From positions 1 through 64,000 of the forward strand of contig NZ_SRUZ01000013.1 in assembly GCF_004791165.1 (NCBI RefSeq): a stretch of 64,000 bases of DNA, in the 5' to 3' direction. This document shows positions 19,023 to 29,011 of the stretch, in pieces (the first letter of the stretch is position 1; each line of letters begins with the position of its first letter). The notes below the pieces were generated by a model that was given only the letters and a program-made list of their open reading frames with translations, was not told the origin of the DNA and made no database searches. The position numbers were made by a program, and so were the translations under genes. This DNA comes from Mesorhizobium sp. M8A.F.Ca.ET.218.01.1.1 (GTDB lineage: Bacteria; Pseudomonadota; Alphaproteobacteria; Rhizobiales; Rhizobiaceae).

Positions 19023-21020
19023 GTGAACAATCTCGGCGCCGCCATCACCAGCGAAGGCATCCGCTTCGCCGCCTGGTCGTCGTCGGCGCGGCGGCTCTGG
19101 GTGTCGATCTTCGATGAAACCGGCGACCACGAAATCGAGCGGCTTGAACTCCAGCCCGAAGGCGAGGGTTTTTACGCCCTGTTCGTCGCGGGTCTCGCCG
19201 CCGGCACCCGCTACGGCTTTCGTGCCGATGGCGACTATGCACCCGAGCGTGGGCTGTGGTTCGACCCCGACAAGCTGCTGACCGATCCTTATGCCGCCGA
19301 AATCGACCGGCCCTATGCCTATCACTGGCGGCTCGCCGCGCGGCGCAATGAGGGTGCCGACACCGCGTCGCTGATGCCCAAGACCGTGGCCAAGGCCTTG
19401 CCCGCGGCCCCACCGATCCTGCCGCCGCTGTTTCGTCCGGGCGGCCTGATCTACGAACTGAATGTCCGCGCCTTCACCAAGCTCCACCCGGATGTGCCGC
19501 AAGAACAGCGTGGTACGATCGCCGCACTTGCCCATCCGGCCATCATCGAGCATCTGCAAAGGCTCGGCGTCTCCGCCGTCGAATTGATGCCGGTGACGGC
19601 GTCGATCGACGAGCGGCATCTGCCGCCGCTGGGCTTGAGCAACGCCTGGGGCTACAATCCCGTCACCTTCATGGCGCTCGACCCTCGCCTCGCACCCGGC
19701 GGCCTGACGGAATTACAGGACACGGTCGCAGCGCTGCGCCGGGTTGGCATCGGCACCATTCTCGACCTCGTCTTCAACCATACCGGCGAAAGCGACAGGC
19801 TGGGGCCAACGCTCTCGCTGCGCGGCCTCGACAACCAGGCCTACTATCGGCATCGGCCGGATGGCGGGCTGGTCAATGACACCGGCACCGGCAACACCAT
19901 CGCTTGCGACCATCCGGTGGTGCGCGAAATGGTGCTCGACACGCTCCGTCATTTCGTGCGCCGGGCTGGCGTCGACGGCTTCCGGTTCGATCTGGCTCCG
20001 GTGCTGGGCCGGGTCGATGGTCTGTTCGATCCGGAAGCACCACTGCTCCGGGCCATTGCCGATGATCCGGTACTTTGCGACCGCGTGCTGATCGCCGAGC
20101 CTTGGGATATCGGGGCAAACGGATATCAACTGGGCAATTTTCGGCCACCGTTCCTCGAGTGGAACGATCGCTACCGCGACGATGTCAGACGCTTCTGGCG
20201 CGGCGATGCCGGCATGGTCGGCACTCTCGCCACGCGCCTTGCCGGTTCGTCCGACGTGTTCAACAGGGCAGGGGAGCCGGCAAGCCGCAGCGTGAACTTC
20301 ATCGCCGCCCATGACGGCATGACGCTGGCCGACATCGTCGCCTACGAGCGCAAACACAACGCCGACAATGGCGAGCAGAACCGCGACGGCCATAACGACA
20401 ACCTGTCCTGGAACAATGGCGTCGAGGGAGACACGAACGAGGCAGCGATCATCAAGGCGCGCTTCGACGACCAACGCGCACTGCTCGCCACGCTGTTCGC
20501 CTCGCGCGGCACCATCATGCTGACGGCAGGCGACGAATTCGGCAGAACGCAGCAAGGCAACAACAACGCCTATGCGCAGGACAACGCCATTACCTGGCTT
20601 GACTGGACAGGCCGCGATCAGGCGCTGGAGCGTTACGCATCGGCGCTTGCAGCGCTTCGCCAGGCGGTGCCGGCACTGTCGGACACACGTTTCCTGGCCG
20701 GAGAACCGGTCGAGGCTTCAGGCGTTCCCGACGTCGCCTGGCTGACCGAGACGGGTGAGCCGCTCGCAGAGACCGACTGGAACGACTCCAGCCGGCATCG
20801 CCTTATCATGCTGCTTGGCGGCGAGGATGGCAGGCTTGCCGTCATGATCAATGGTGACCGCCGCCAATGCGTCTTCACCTTGCCGGCGCGCGATGGCTTC
20901 CAGTGGCGCCCGGCAATCGAGACACAGGCGATCGACCTCCTGCGCCCGCTGCCGGGCCGCAGCGTCAATTTCATGATCGAGGGCCGGACCGGAAACGGTG
21001 GCGCCGGGAAGGGTTCGTAA
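19023..21020 (+). CDS. glgX: Glycogen debranching enzyme
   Basis: The 665-residue GH13 isoamylase-type enzyme hydrolyses alpha-1,6 branches left after phosphorolysis. The catalytic nucleophile is in DGFRFDLAPVLGR, the acid/base in VLIAEPWDIGANGYQLG, and the third acid in AAHDGMTLADIVAYE. The N-terminal domain starts with AAITSEGIRFAAWSSSA. The frame is open further upstream but only through the palindromic repeat, so the GTG at 19023 is the sensible start, with GGAAGG nine bases before it. Its stop overlaps the ATG of the next gene by one base. Confidence 0.93.
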   Translation: MNNLGAAITSEGIRFAAWSSSARRLWVSIFDETGDHEIERLELQPEGEGFYALFVAGLAAGTRYGFRADGDYAPERGLWFDPDKLLTDPYAAEIDRPYAYHWRLAARRNEGADTASLMPKTVAKALPAAPPILPPLFRPGGLIYELNVRAFTKLHPDVPQEQRGTIAALAHPAIIEHLQRLGVSAVELMPVTASIDERHLPPLGLSNAWGYNPVTFMALDPRLAPGGLTELQDTVAALRRVGIGTILDLVFNHTGESDRLGPTLSLRGLDNQAYYRHRPDGGLVNDTGTGNTIACDHPVVREMVLDTLRHFVRRAGVDGFRFDLAPVLGRVDGLFDPEAPLLRAIADDPVLCDRVLIAEPWDIGANGYQLGNFRPPFLEWNDRYRDDVRRFWRGDAGMVGTLATRLAGSSDVFNRAGEPASRSVNFIAAHDGMTLADIVAYERKHNADNGEQNRDGHNDNLSWNNGVEGDTNEAAIIKARFDDQRALLATLFASRGTIMLTAGDEFGRTQQGNNNAYAQDNAITWLDWTGRDQALERYASALAALRQAVPALSDTRFLAGEPVEASGVPDVAWLTETGEPLAETDWNDSSRHRLIMLLGGEDGRLAVMINGDRRQCVFTLPARDGFQWRPAIETQAIDLLRPLPGRSVNFMIEGRTGNGGAGKGS

Positions 21021-22654
21021 TGGCCGACGACAATGCCAGGCAGGGAGCCGAGTGGTGGCGAGGCTGCGTCATCTATCAGATCTATCCGCGCTCTTTCCAG
21101 GACACGACCGGCGATGGCAGCGGCGATCTCAAAGGTATTACGGCAAGGCTCGCCCATATCGCCTCCCTCGGCGTCGACGCTGTCTGGCTGTCGCCCTTCT
21201 TCAAGTCGCCCATGGCCGACATGGGCTATGACGTATCGGACTACTGCGACGTCGACCCGATGTTCGGCACGTTGGCGGATTTCGACGCGCTGGTCGCCGA
21301 AGCGCATCGGCTCGGCCTGAAAATCATCATCGACCAGGTGCTGTCGCATTCATCCGACAAGCATGAATGGTTCATCGAAAGTCGCGCCAGCCGCGACACC
21401 GCCAAGGCCGACTGGTACGTCTGGGCCGACGCCAGGCCCGACGGCGGCGCGCCCAACAATTGGCTGTCGGTCTTCGGGGGGCCATCCTGGGAGTGGGACG
21501 CGACCCGTCGCCAATATTACATGCACAATTTCCTCGCCTCGCAGCCGGATCTCAATTTCCACAATCCGGAAGTCCAGGACGCGTTGCTGGACACGGTGCG
21601 GTTCTGGCTGGAGCGCGGTGTCGACGGCTTCCGGCTCGACACGGTCAATTACTATGTCCACGACCGCTGGCTGCGCAGCAATCCGCCCTTGGCTTCGAGC
21701 GTTGCCGGCACCAACACGGAAACCAACACCTACCTCTATCAGGAGCATCTGTTCGACAAGACGCAGCCGGAGAACCTGGCGTTCCTCAGGCGTTTCCGCG
21801 CGTTGCTCGACGAATTTGGCGACCGCGCCGCCGTCGGCGAGATCGGCGATGAAGGCCGCTCGCTGCAGACGCTCGCAGCCTACACCTCCGGCGGCGACAA
21901 GCTTCAGATGAGCTACACGTTCGATTTGCTCGGCTCGCAATTTTCGGCGGCGCATGTGCGTGGTTGCGTCGAGGAGTTTGAGAATGCGGTTGCCGACGGC
22001 TGGGTCTGCTGGGCCTTCTCCAACCATGACGTCGTGCGCCATGTCAGCCGCTGGACGCGGCCGGATGGCGATCCCGATCTGGTGGCCAAATTCTCGATCA
22101 TGCTGCTCGCCTGCCTGCGCGGCTCGATCTGCCTCTATCAGGGCGAAGAACTCGGCCTTGAGGAAGCGGAGCTTGCCTATGAAGATTTGCGCGATCCCGT
22201 CGGCATCCGTTTCTGGCCGGGCGTGAAGGGCAGGGACGGCTGCCGCACGCCGATGGCCTGGGAGGTCGGGGCCGACAATGCGGGCTTTTCCACCACAAAA
22301 CCATGGCTGCCTGTGCCGGCAAGCCATCGCGCCCGTGCGGCGGATGCGCAGAACGGCGAGGAGCAATCGGTGCTGTCGGTCTACCGCTCCACGCTTGCCT
22401 TGCGCAGACAGCACCCGGCACTGGTCGGTGGTTCGATCCGTTTTCTCGACGCCGAGGGAGACATGCTCGCCTTCATCCGCGAAGGAGACGGGGAGAGGCT
22501 GCTCTGTGTCTTCAATTTCGCCGGGGAGCCGGCGACGTGGCCCTTGCTGCCTGATATCGGAACCGTCGCGGCTGTCCTGGGCGGTACCGCGGCTGTCGAG
22601 GAAAACGCGCTCTCGCTGCCGGCTCTCGGTTGCTTCCTCGGTCGGCTCGGCTGA
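21020..22654 (+). CDS. GH13 alpha-glucosidase
   Basis: The product (544 residues) is an oligo-1,6-glucosidase/AglA-type enzyme. It starts EWWRGCVIYQIYPRSFQDT, has the nucleophile in GFRLDTVNYYVHD, the acid/base in AVGEIGDEG and the third acid in FSNHDVVRH, and ends in a short beta domain. It should release glucose from the short oligosaccharides produced by debranching. Maltose or sucrose isomer substrates are alternatives. The start codon overlaps the glgX stop (TAATG), so it is translated with the glycogen operon. The frame is open inside glgX but that part is out of phase with glgX. Confidence 0.88.
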   Translation: MADDNARQGAEWWRGCVIYQIYPRSFQDTTGDGSGDLKGITARLAHIASLGVDAVWLSPFFKSPMADMGYDVSDYCDVDPMFGTLADFDALVAEAHRLGLKIIIDQVLSHSSDKHEWFIESRASRDTAKADWYVWADARPDGGAPNNWLSVFGGPSWEWDATRRQYYMHNFLASQPDLNFHNPEVQDALLDTVRFWLERGVDGFRLDTVNYYVHDRWLRSNPPLASSVAGTNTETNTYLYQEHLFDKTQPENLAFLRRFRALLDEFGDRAAVGEIGDEGRSLQTLAAYTSGGDKLQMSYTFDLLGSQFSAAHVRGCVEEFENAVADGWVCWAFSNHDVVRHVSRWTRPDGDPDLVAKFSIMLLACLRGSICLYQGEELGLEEAELAYEDLRDPVGIRFWPGVKGRDGCRTPMAWEVGADNAGFSTTKPWLPVPASHRARAADAQNGEEQSVLSVYRSTLALRRQHPALVGGSIRFLDAEGDMLAFIREGDGERLLCVFNFAGEPATWPLLPDIGTVAAVLGGTAAVEENALSLPALGCFLGRLG

Positions 22655-22682
22655 TCGGCGCTTCGGTTGCGGCCAAGCGGTC

Positions 22683-24452
22683 CTACTGAACGAGCACTGC
22701 CCGTCCGCAGGTCGCACCGGTGACGCGCACGTCGGCCTGGCCGACACCGACGCCCAGGGCTGAAAGCACATTGTAGAGCAAGTCGTCGACGGGCGCCGTT
22801 ACGGTGTTGAGCAGGGCCACCACTGCCGGTTTGACCGTTCCAAGCAGGGCGGTCAGATCGATGCCCAAACCAAGCGCATTGACCGAAAGCGACAGGTTGT
22901 TGACCAGAGACGTGGTGAGCGACTGCGAGATGTTTCGCGTCGAAACGGTCTTGATCGTCTTGTTGGCGATGTCGGTTGCGTTGAAGGTCAAGGTCTGCGG
23001 GCTGTTGTTGGTGATCGCGGTCGCGGCCGAACCCATCACCTGAATCAGCGGGATGTTGATCAGCAGGAGCTTCAGACTCACATCGGCGATCTCGGCGTCG
23101 GTGAAGGTCTGCGGCTGGCTGAAATCGGCGAAGCCGGACGGGTTGTTGCTGTTGGCCAGGTTCAAACGCGCAATGCCGGGGTGCGCGGCGATGGAGACAT
23201 TGATGCTGGACGGCCCTGTCGGACAGCTTATGTCGGTCAGCTTGGCCTCGGCATAGGCGACTTCCACATTGAGCGGCAGATTGACGGCAAGCAGGCTGAT
23301 GCCGCCGGCCAGGCTCGGCGTGCCGACACCGACGGAGGCCGTCAGCTTGATGCGCGTCTGGGCGGTCCGCACGACGGTGCCGATGCCATCGATGGCCAGC
23401 CAGGGCGAGGATTGCATCGGCTCCCCAATGGCGATGCTGAGCTTGGTGGAGAGCAGCCCCGGGATGGTCGCGCCGAGATCGACCGCGGCCTGGTTGGTGC
23501 CGTTGGCGAGTACGGCCGCCGCCGTCAGCATCCCCATTGCGCTTGCGTCTACGCCAAGGCCGGACGGCTGTTGCCCGAGGCCCAGGCTGCCGATGGAACC
23601 AAGGTTGACAAGACTGCTGAGTGGGATCTTGACGGTGCTGGTCGACTTGGAGGCGATGGTCTGCAAGGCGACCTTGGCGGTATTGCCGAGACCGGGAACA
23701 TTGGCCATGGCAGTAGCGATCTGGCCGACGGTCGCCTTCGAGGCCAAAACGTTGGAATAGGTGCCGGCCGTGATGTTCAGTTGTGTGCCGAGCGCACTGA
23801 CGAAGGAAAGCACGCTTACATCGGCCGAGATCAGTCCGTTGTAATCCATGACGCTGAGCGAGATGTTGCCGCCGAGAAGTCCGCTCAAAAGTGCGTTGAG
23901 GATGCCGCCATTGACGCTGAGCAATCTCGACCCGACCGAGAATGTCGCCTGCGGCGTCATGCTGGCGGTGGCTTGGGTGCCGATGACGGGAGTGGGGATC
24001 AGCGAGCTTGCGAAGTAGCGCTTGGGGATCTTCGCCAAAGTCACCCGGACGGCATTGTAAGGCGTCACGCCCGCCTGGAAGCGCTGGCTGACATTAGCGG
24101 TCGATGAGGCATATCGGCCTTGCGTAACCGTCACCACCGTCTTCCCGGCGGCCGCCGGGATGGTCTGGCCCGAAGCTTGAACAACGACACCCGGCATGCC
24201 GTTGTCGGTGAGCGTGGTGACGACGGCTGTGTTGACGTTGTTGATGTTCGAGGCAGCGGTGATCGCTGCCAGGTCGACCATCGCCTGGGCTTCCCGGCGC
24301 TCGGTGTAGATGGAGGCCTCGTCTATCGCCACCGCGGCCAGGGCCAGCGCGACCGGCGCGCTCAATGCGGTCATGACGGCGAAGTTCGCCTTCCTGTCCC
24401 CCATCATCGACCGTGCAAGCCGGCCGATGCCCTTGCCCGCCCGCTGCAGCAT
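22683..24452 (-). CDS. TadG-like pilus-assembly/secreted membrane-anchored protein
   Basis: The product (589 residues) begins with a basic stretch and one membrane span (about residues 23-45, ALSAPVALALAAVAID), followed by the conserved TadE/TadG segment EASIYTERREAQAMVDLAA. The remainder is a long extracytoplasmic region rich in Ser, Thr, Asn and Val. TadG-type proteins take part in Flp/Tad pilus assembly, but no other tad gene is nearby, so the pair here is an isolated set whose exact role is unknown. Two bases separate it from the TadE-like stop. Confidence 0.7.
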   Translation of the reverse strand: MLQRAGKGIGRLARSMMGDRKANFAVMTALSAPVALALAAVAIDEASIYTERREAQAMVDLAAITAASNINNVNTAVVTTLTDNGMPGVVVQASGQTIPAAAGKTVVTVTQGRYASSTANVSQRFQAGVTPYNAVRVTLAKIPKRYFASSLIPTPVIGTQATASMTPQATFSVGSRLLSVNGGILNALLSGLLGGNISLSVMDYNGLISADVSVLSFVSALGTQLNITAGTYSNVLASKATVGQIATAMANVPGLGNTAKVALQTIASKSTSTVKIPLSSLVNLGSIGSLGLGQQPSGLGVDASAMGMLTAAAVLANGTNQAAVDLGATIPGLLSTKLSIAIGEPMQSSPWLAIDGIGTVVRTAQTRIKLTASVGVGTPSLAGGISLLAVNLPLNVEVAYAEAKLTDISCPTGPSSINVSIAAHPGIARLNLANSNNPSGFADFSQPQTFTDAEIADVSLKLLLINIPLIQVMGSAATAITNNSPQTLTFNATDIANKTIKTVSTRNISQSLTTSLVNNLSLSVNALGLGIDLTALLGTVKPAVVALLNTVTAPVDDLLYNVLSALGVGVGQADVRVTGATCGRAVLVQ

Positions 24453-24899
24453 TCAGATACCCCCGACCCTGATCGTTGACTGACGCCTGATGGTCGTCCC
24501 TGGCATGGCTATGCCCGGGAACAGATTCCAGATCGGCAGGTTGCGGGCATCGTACGAGATGGACACCACGAACTGGCTTCCGTCGGCAACGCTGTCATTG
24601 GCCTGGTAGGTCAGTTTGCTGGCGTCCACGAAGGGGTAACCGCCGGCGTTGTTGGCGAGGTAGCTGGCCACGAGCGTCTGGCGCTCGGTCTGGTTCACCC
24701 CGGCGATAGCCGTCCGGGCGGCGTCGGCTGCAATTTGCTGTATCGAATTGGCGGCGCCAAAATAGATGCCGTACCCAACCATCCCGAGCAAGAGAAGCAT
24801 GAAGAGCGGCGACAGCAGGGCGAACTCGACCGCTGAAGTGCCCGAATTGTCTGTTCGGAACTGGCGCCTTCGGACCTTGCAAATGAGGTTGTCAACCAT
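24453..24899 (-). CDS. TadE-family pseudopilin-like protein
   Basis: The product (about 148 residues) has the TadE signature NSGTSAVEFALLSPLFMLLL followed by a hydrophobic helix and an extracytoplasmic domain. TadE-like minor pseudopilins assist Flp pilus assembly after processing by a prepilin peptidase. The ATG at 24899 is preferred over the distal TTG at 24950, although neither has a strong ribosome-binding site. It is followed at once by the TadG-like gene and is divergent from the oppA operon. Confidence 0.7.
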   Translation of the reverse strand: MVDNLICKVRRRQFRTDNSGTSAVEFALLSPLFMLLLLGMVGYGIYFGAANSIQQIAADAARTAIAGVNQTERQTLVASYLANNAGGYPFVDASKLTYQANDSVADGSQFVVSISYDARNLPIWNLFPGIAMPGTTIRRQSTIRVGGI

Positions 24900-25182
24900 G
24901 GCTGCAGCATGCCCAAGTTCGCATGCAGAAAGCGAAAACTCTGGACGCAACCAAAGGATGTGCTCGATTGAAAAAGACTCTCTAATTTAGTCATTGCTTC
25001 TGCAATCATGAGGCTTGACTTAAGGTCAATCAGTACTCGGTTGAAAAGAGCTGACCTCCTGTCTAGTCTCCTGCCACCAGCCGCCGGAGGGAACCGGCGG
25101 CGCGCTCAAAGGAATCAGACATCGGTTCCGGGGCGTCAACACGTTAAGGCGCGCCCATGGCAGCGCCGACAGGGAGAACTTC

Positions 25183-26775
25183 ATGCTGAAAAACATGCTG
25201 AAGGCGACGGTGTTCGCCACGACCATGACCTTGGCTGCCGGCACTTTCTTGACGCCAGCCTTCGCCGAGACCGTCTATAACAGGGGCACCGCCGCTGAAT
25301 CGGAGTCGGTCGACCCACACAAGACCTCGACGGTCTATGAAGCCAACGTGCTGCGTGACCTGTTCCAGGGACTGGTCATGCAGGATGAGAAGGCCAACCT
25401 CATTCCGGGCGCCGCCGAAAGCTGGACGGTATCGGATGACGGCACGGTCTATACCTTCAAGCTGCGCAAGGACGGCATGTGGTCGGATGGCAGCCCGGTG
25501 ACGGCGGACGACTTCGTCTATGCCTTCCACCGGCTGGAGGATCCGGCGACCGGCGCGGAATACGCCTCGATGCTGTATCCGGTGAAGGGCGCGGAGGACG
25601 TCAACACCAAGAAGGGCAAGCCGGAAGACATGGGCGTCAAGGCGATCGACGCCAACACCCTGGAAGTGTCCTTGAAGGCGCCGACGCCGTACTTCCTGGA
25701 GATGCTGACCCATCAGGCGACCTATCCGGTCAGCAAGGCCTCGATTGAAAAGCTCGGCGCCGACTGGATCAAGCCCGGCAAACTGGTTTCGAACGGCGCC
25801 TATACGCTCGCCGAATGGGTTCCCAACGACCACATGAAACTGGTCAAGAATCCGAAATTCTGGGACGCCGCGACCGTCAAGTTCGACGTCGTCAACTACA
25901 TCCCGACCGAAGATCGTTCGTCGGCGATGAAGCGCTTCGAGGCCGGCGAACTCGACAGCTATGACGATCTGCCGACCGAACAGCTGGCCGACCTCAAGAC
26001 CAAGTTCGGCGACCAGATCCATGTCGGACCGTATCTCGGCACCTACTACTATGCGATCAAGACCGACAAGGCGCCGTGGAACAATCCGGAGCTGCGCAAC
26101 GCCATCTCGATGGCGATCGACCGTGACTTCATCGCTGAAAAGGTCTGGCAGAACTCGATGCTGCCCGGCTATTCGATGGTGCCTCCCGGCATCGAGGGTT
26201 ATGCGCCCGCAATGGCCAAATACGCCGACATGCCGCAGATCGACCGCGAGGACGCCGCCAAGAAGATCCTCGAGAAGCTTGGCTACACGCCCGAGCATCC
26301 GCTGAAGATGGAAATCCGCTACAACACCTCGGAAAACCACAAGAACACCGCTGTGGCGATCCAGGAACAGTTGAAGCCGCTTGGCGTCGACGTCACGCTG
26401 CTCAACACCGACACCAAGACCCACTACTCCTTCCTCGAGCAGAAGGGCGACTATGACGTGGCGCGCGCCGCCTGGATCGCCGACTACAAGGATCCGGAAA
26501 CCTTCCTCGGCATCACGCGCAAGGCCAGCGGCAACAACTATTCGAACTACAACAGCCCGCAATACGAAGCGGCAATGGACAAGGCCGCGGCCGCCGGCGG
26601 CAAGCCCGAAGAGCGCATGAAGGATCTCTCCGCGGCCGAGCGCATCCTCATCGACGATGTCGGCCAGATCCCGCTTCTGTACTACAGCTACCACGATATC
26701 GTTTCCTCGAAGCTGCATGGCTTCGTCGACAATGTGATGGACGTGCATCCGTCGCGCTTCGTCAGCAAGGACTGA
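25183..26775 (+). CDS. oppA: Oligopeptide ABC transporter substrate-binding protein
   Basis: The 530-residue periplasmic protein has a signal peptide ending in TPAFAE near residue 28, then the SBP_bac_5 features RGTAAESESVDPHKTSTV and LVSNGAYTLAEWVPNDHMK. It binds oligopeptides and delivers them to the OppBC channel. AGGGAGAA lies four bases before the ATG. A strong hairpin follows the gene in the 164-base gap before oppB. The 283-base region upstream, shared with the divergent TadE gene, contains TTGACT near 25015 but no convincing -10 box. Confidence 0.92.
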   Translation: MLKNMLKATVFATTMTLAAGTFLTPAFAETVYNRGTAAESESVDPHKTSTVYEANVLRDLFQGLVMQDEKANLIPGAAESWTVSDDGTVYTFKLRKDGMWSDGSPVTADDFVYAFHRLEDPATGAEYASMLYPVKGAEDVNTKKGKPEDMGVKAIDANTLEVSLKAPTPYFLEMLTHQATYPVSKASIEKLGADWIKPGKLVSNGAYTLAEWVPNDHMKLVKNPKFWDAATVKFDVVNYIPTEDRSSAMKRFEAGELDSYDDLPTEQLADLKTKFGDQIHVGPYLGTYYYAIKTDKAPWNNPELRNAISMAIDRDFIAEKVWQNSMLPGYSMVPPGIEGYAPAMAKYADMPQIDREDAAKKILEKLGYTPEHPLKMEIRYNTSENHKNTAVAIQEQLKPLGVDVTLLNTDTKTHYSFLEQKGDYDVARAAWIADYKDPETFLGITRKASGNNYSNYNSPQYEAAMDKAAAAGGKPEERMKDLSAAERILIDDVGQIPLLYYSYHDIVSSKLHGFVDNVMDVHPSRFVSKD

Positions 26776-26786
26776 TCCCTGGCCAA

Positions 26787-26814
26787 GCCGCCGCGCAACC
26801 GAATGCGCGGCGGC
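26787..26814 (+). other. Intercistronic stem-loop between oppA and oppB
   Basis: GCCGCCGCGC and GCGCGGCGGC form a perfect ten-base-pair stem with an eight-base loop, twelve bases after the oppA stop codon. It is followed only by a short GCTGGTTTG, so partial termination or protection of the oppA message from 3' decay is more likely than complete termination, as is usual after binding-protein genes. Confidence 0.55.
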
Positions 26815-26939
26815 GCTGGTTTGCCATCGCATCGGCTCGGGAAGCGGAATCGATTTTCGGAAAGTTCGGTGCGAAGATTTGAAGGCTGGAGCGCAATCGT
26901 CCGAGTGGACGGGCCTGCTCTGGATCAAGCGGGGCACCG

Positions 26940-27863
26940 ATGCTGCGATACGTATTCCGGCGGCTTTTGACCGCCATCCCGACGCTGTTCGTCATCGTGA
27001 CGATGGCGTTCTTCCTGATGCGCGTCGCGCCAGGCGGTCCATTCAACCAGGAGCGGGGTCTGAGCCCCGAGATCAAGGCCAATCTTGAAGCCCAGTTCGG
27101 CCTCAACGATCCGCTCTGGCTGCAATATGTCCATTATCTCGGCAATCTGCTGCGCGGCAATTTCGGCCCGAGCTACAACATGCCGGATTTCACCGTCACC
27201 GAACTGTTTGCCAAGGGCCTGCCCATTTCCGTCCAGCTCGGTGCCTCGGCGCTGATCCTGGCGCTGTTGCTCGGCAGCGTGCTCGGCACCATTGCCGCGC
27301 TCAACCAGAACAAGCTTGGCGACTATACGGTGATCGCCCTGGCGACCGCCGGCAGCACCATCCCCACCTTCGTCATCGCGCCGGTGATCCAGCTCCTTTT
27401 CGGGCTGACCTGGAGGCTGTTGCCGATCGGTGGCTGGGGCGACGGCGCCTTCATCAACAAGGTCGGCCCGGTGCTGACACTTGCCTTGCCGCAGATCGCC
27501 ATCGTTGCACGCCTGATGCGCGGCTCGATGATCGAATCGCTGCGATCCCATCATATCCGAACGGCGCGCGCGCTCGGCCTCTCCGACTGGTCGGTGGTGG
27601 TCAAGCACGCGCTGCGCGGCGCCATCCTGCCGATCGTCTCCTTCACCGGCCCGGCTGCGGCGGCACTGCTGACCGGCTCGGTCATCGTCGAGACGATCTT
27701 CTCCATTCCCGGAGTCGGCCGCTATTTCGTCGATGCCGCGCTCAACCGCGATTACACACTGGTGATGGGAACGGTGGTGGTGATCGCCATTTTCACCATC
27801 GTCTTCAACCTGATCGTCGACGTCATGTACGCGGTCGTCGACCCGAGGGTGCGCTATGACTGA
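26940..27863 (+). CDS. oppB: Oligopeptide ABC transporter permease
   Basis: The 307-residue inner-membrane permease has six predicted spans, the start MLRYVFRRLLTAIPTLFVIV typical of OppB/DppB, and the EAA loop RTARALGLSDWSVVVKHALR (about residues 204-223) that contacts the ATPase. It pairs with OppC to form the channel. Its stop lies eight bases inside oppC, so the two are translated together. Confidence 0.93.
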   Translation: MLRYVFRRLLTAIPTLFVIVTMAFFLMRVAPGGPFNQERGLSPEIKANLEAQFGLNDPLWLQYVHYLGNLLRGNFGPSYNMPDFTVTELFAKGLPISVQLGASALILALLLGSVLGTIAALNQNKLGDYTVIALATAGSTIPTFVIAPVIQLLFGLTWRLLPIGGWGDGAFINKVGPVLTLALPQIAIVARLMRGSMIESLRSHHIRTARALGLSDWSVVVKHALRGAILPIVSFTGPAAAALLTGSVIVETIFSIPGVGRYFVDAALNRDYTLVMGTVVVIAIFTIVFNLIVDVMYAVVDPRVRYD

Positions 27864-28977
27864 CATCACGGCCACGGCTCCCGCCATCGTTGGTCGCTCG
27901 CTTTGGGGCGATGCCTGGGCGCGCCTCAAGGCCAATCGCGCCGCCATGTTCAGCCTCTACTACCTCATTCTGATCGGTGTCGTCAGCGTCTTTGGCCCCT
28001 GGTTCGTGCCGCATCAATACACGACCATCTACGCCGACTATGTGCGCATGCCGCCAAGCCTGTCGGCCTACCCGAAACCCGATATGATCGAGACGGCGCT
28101 TGCCGAAGCGATCAAACGCATGCGGGTCGATATCAAGGAGTGGCACCAGGAGGGGAGCCAGGTCTTCGTCACGGTCAAGTCGACCAAGCCGATCGACGAC
28201 CGTAACATCCGCTACCTCGACCGTTCCGATGCCTTCGACGACACCAAGATAGAGAGCAAGTCCCCCGACGGCCTCGAAGTGACGATGAGCGCATCGGTCA
28301 AGCAGCAGTATTTCCTGTTCGGAACCGACAACACTGGCCGTGATCTGTTGTCGCGCACGCTGATGGCCGGGCGCATCTCGCTTGCCATCGGCCTGCTCGC
28401 CGGCATCGTTGCCGTGGTGATCGGTGTGATCTATGGCGCCGCCGCCGGCTTTTCCGGCGGCAAGGTCGACGAGGTGATGATGCGCATCGTCGACGTGCTC
28501 TATTCCTTGCCGTTCATCTTCTTCGTCATCATGCTGGTGGTGTTCTTCGGCCGCAACTTCGTGCTGATGTTCCTGGCGGTCGGTGCCGTGCTGTGGCTCG
28601 ACATGGCGCGCATCGTGCGCGGGCAGGCGCTGTCGATCCGCCGGCAGGAATATGTCCAGGCGGCGGAAGCCATGGGCATCGGCCAGCGCGGCATCCTGGT
28701 GCGCCATGTCATCCCCAACCTGCTTGGCCCCGTGGTGATCTACATGACCCTGCTGGTGCCGCAGGTCATCATCCTGGAGAGCTTCCTGTCGTTCCTCGGC
28801 CTCGGCATCCAGGAGCCGATGACCAGCTGGGGCGTGCTGATCTCCGTCGGCGCCAAGAACATCGGCACCGCCAACTGGCTGCTCCTGTTTCCCGCCTTCT
28901 TCCTCGTCTCGACGCTGTTCGCCCTGAACTTCGTCGGCGACGGCCTGCGCGACGCGCTCGACCCAAGAGATCGATAA
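27856..28977 (+). CDS. oppC: Oligopeptide ABC transporter permease with large periplasmic insert
   Basis: This permease has 373 residues, longer than the usual 300, because about 110 residues stand between the first span (about 32-52) and the second. The insert starts at VPHQYTTIYADYVRMP and ends before FGTDNTGRDLLSRTL. The EAA loop is QAAEAMGIGQRGILVRHVI. Such inserts occur in peptide permeases of alphaproteobacteria. The start overlaps oppB and the ATPase gene follows after 34 bases. Confidence 0.9.
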   Translation: MTDITATAPAIVGRSLWGDAWARLKANRAAMFSLYYLILIGVVSVFGPWFVPHQYTTIYADYVRMPPSLSAYPKPDMIETALAEAIKRMRVDIKEWHQEGSQVFVTVKSTKPIDDRNIRYLDRSDAFDDTKIESKSPDGLEVTMSASVKQQYFLFGTDNTGRDLLSRTLMAGRISLAIGLLAGIVAVVIGVIYGAAAGFSGGKVDEVMMRIVDVLYSLPFIFFVIMLVVFFGRNFVLMFLAVGAVLWLDMARIVRGQALSIRRQEYVQAAEAMGIGQRGILVRHVIPNLLGPVVIYMTLLVPQVIILESFLSFLGLGIQEPMTSWGVLISVGAKNIGTANWLLLFPAFFLVSTLFALNFVGDGLRDALDPRDR

Positions 28978-29011
28978 AGATTGGGATCGGTAAAAATGGG
29001 GTTAGATAGAA

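Noticed and set aside
25144..26937. A 597-codon open frame on the minus strand
   Set aside because: Antisense to oppA, whose signal peptide, ribosome-binding site and family motifs are clear.
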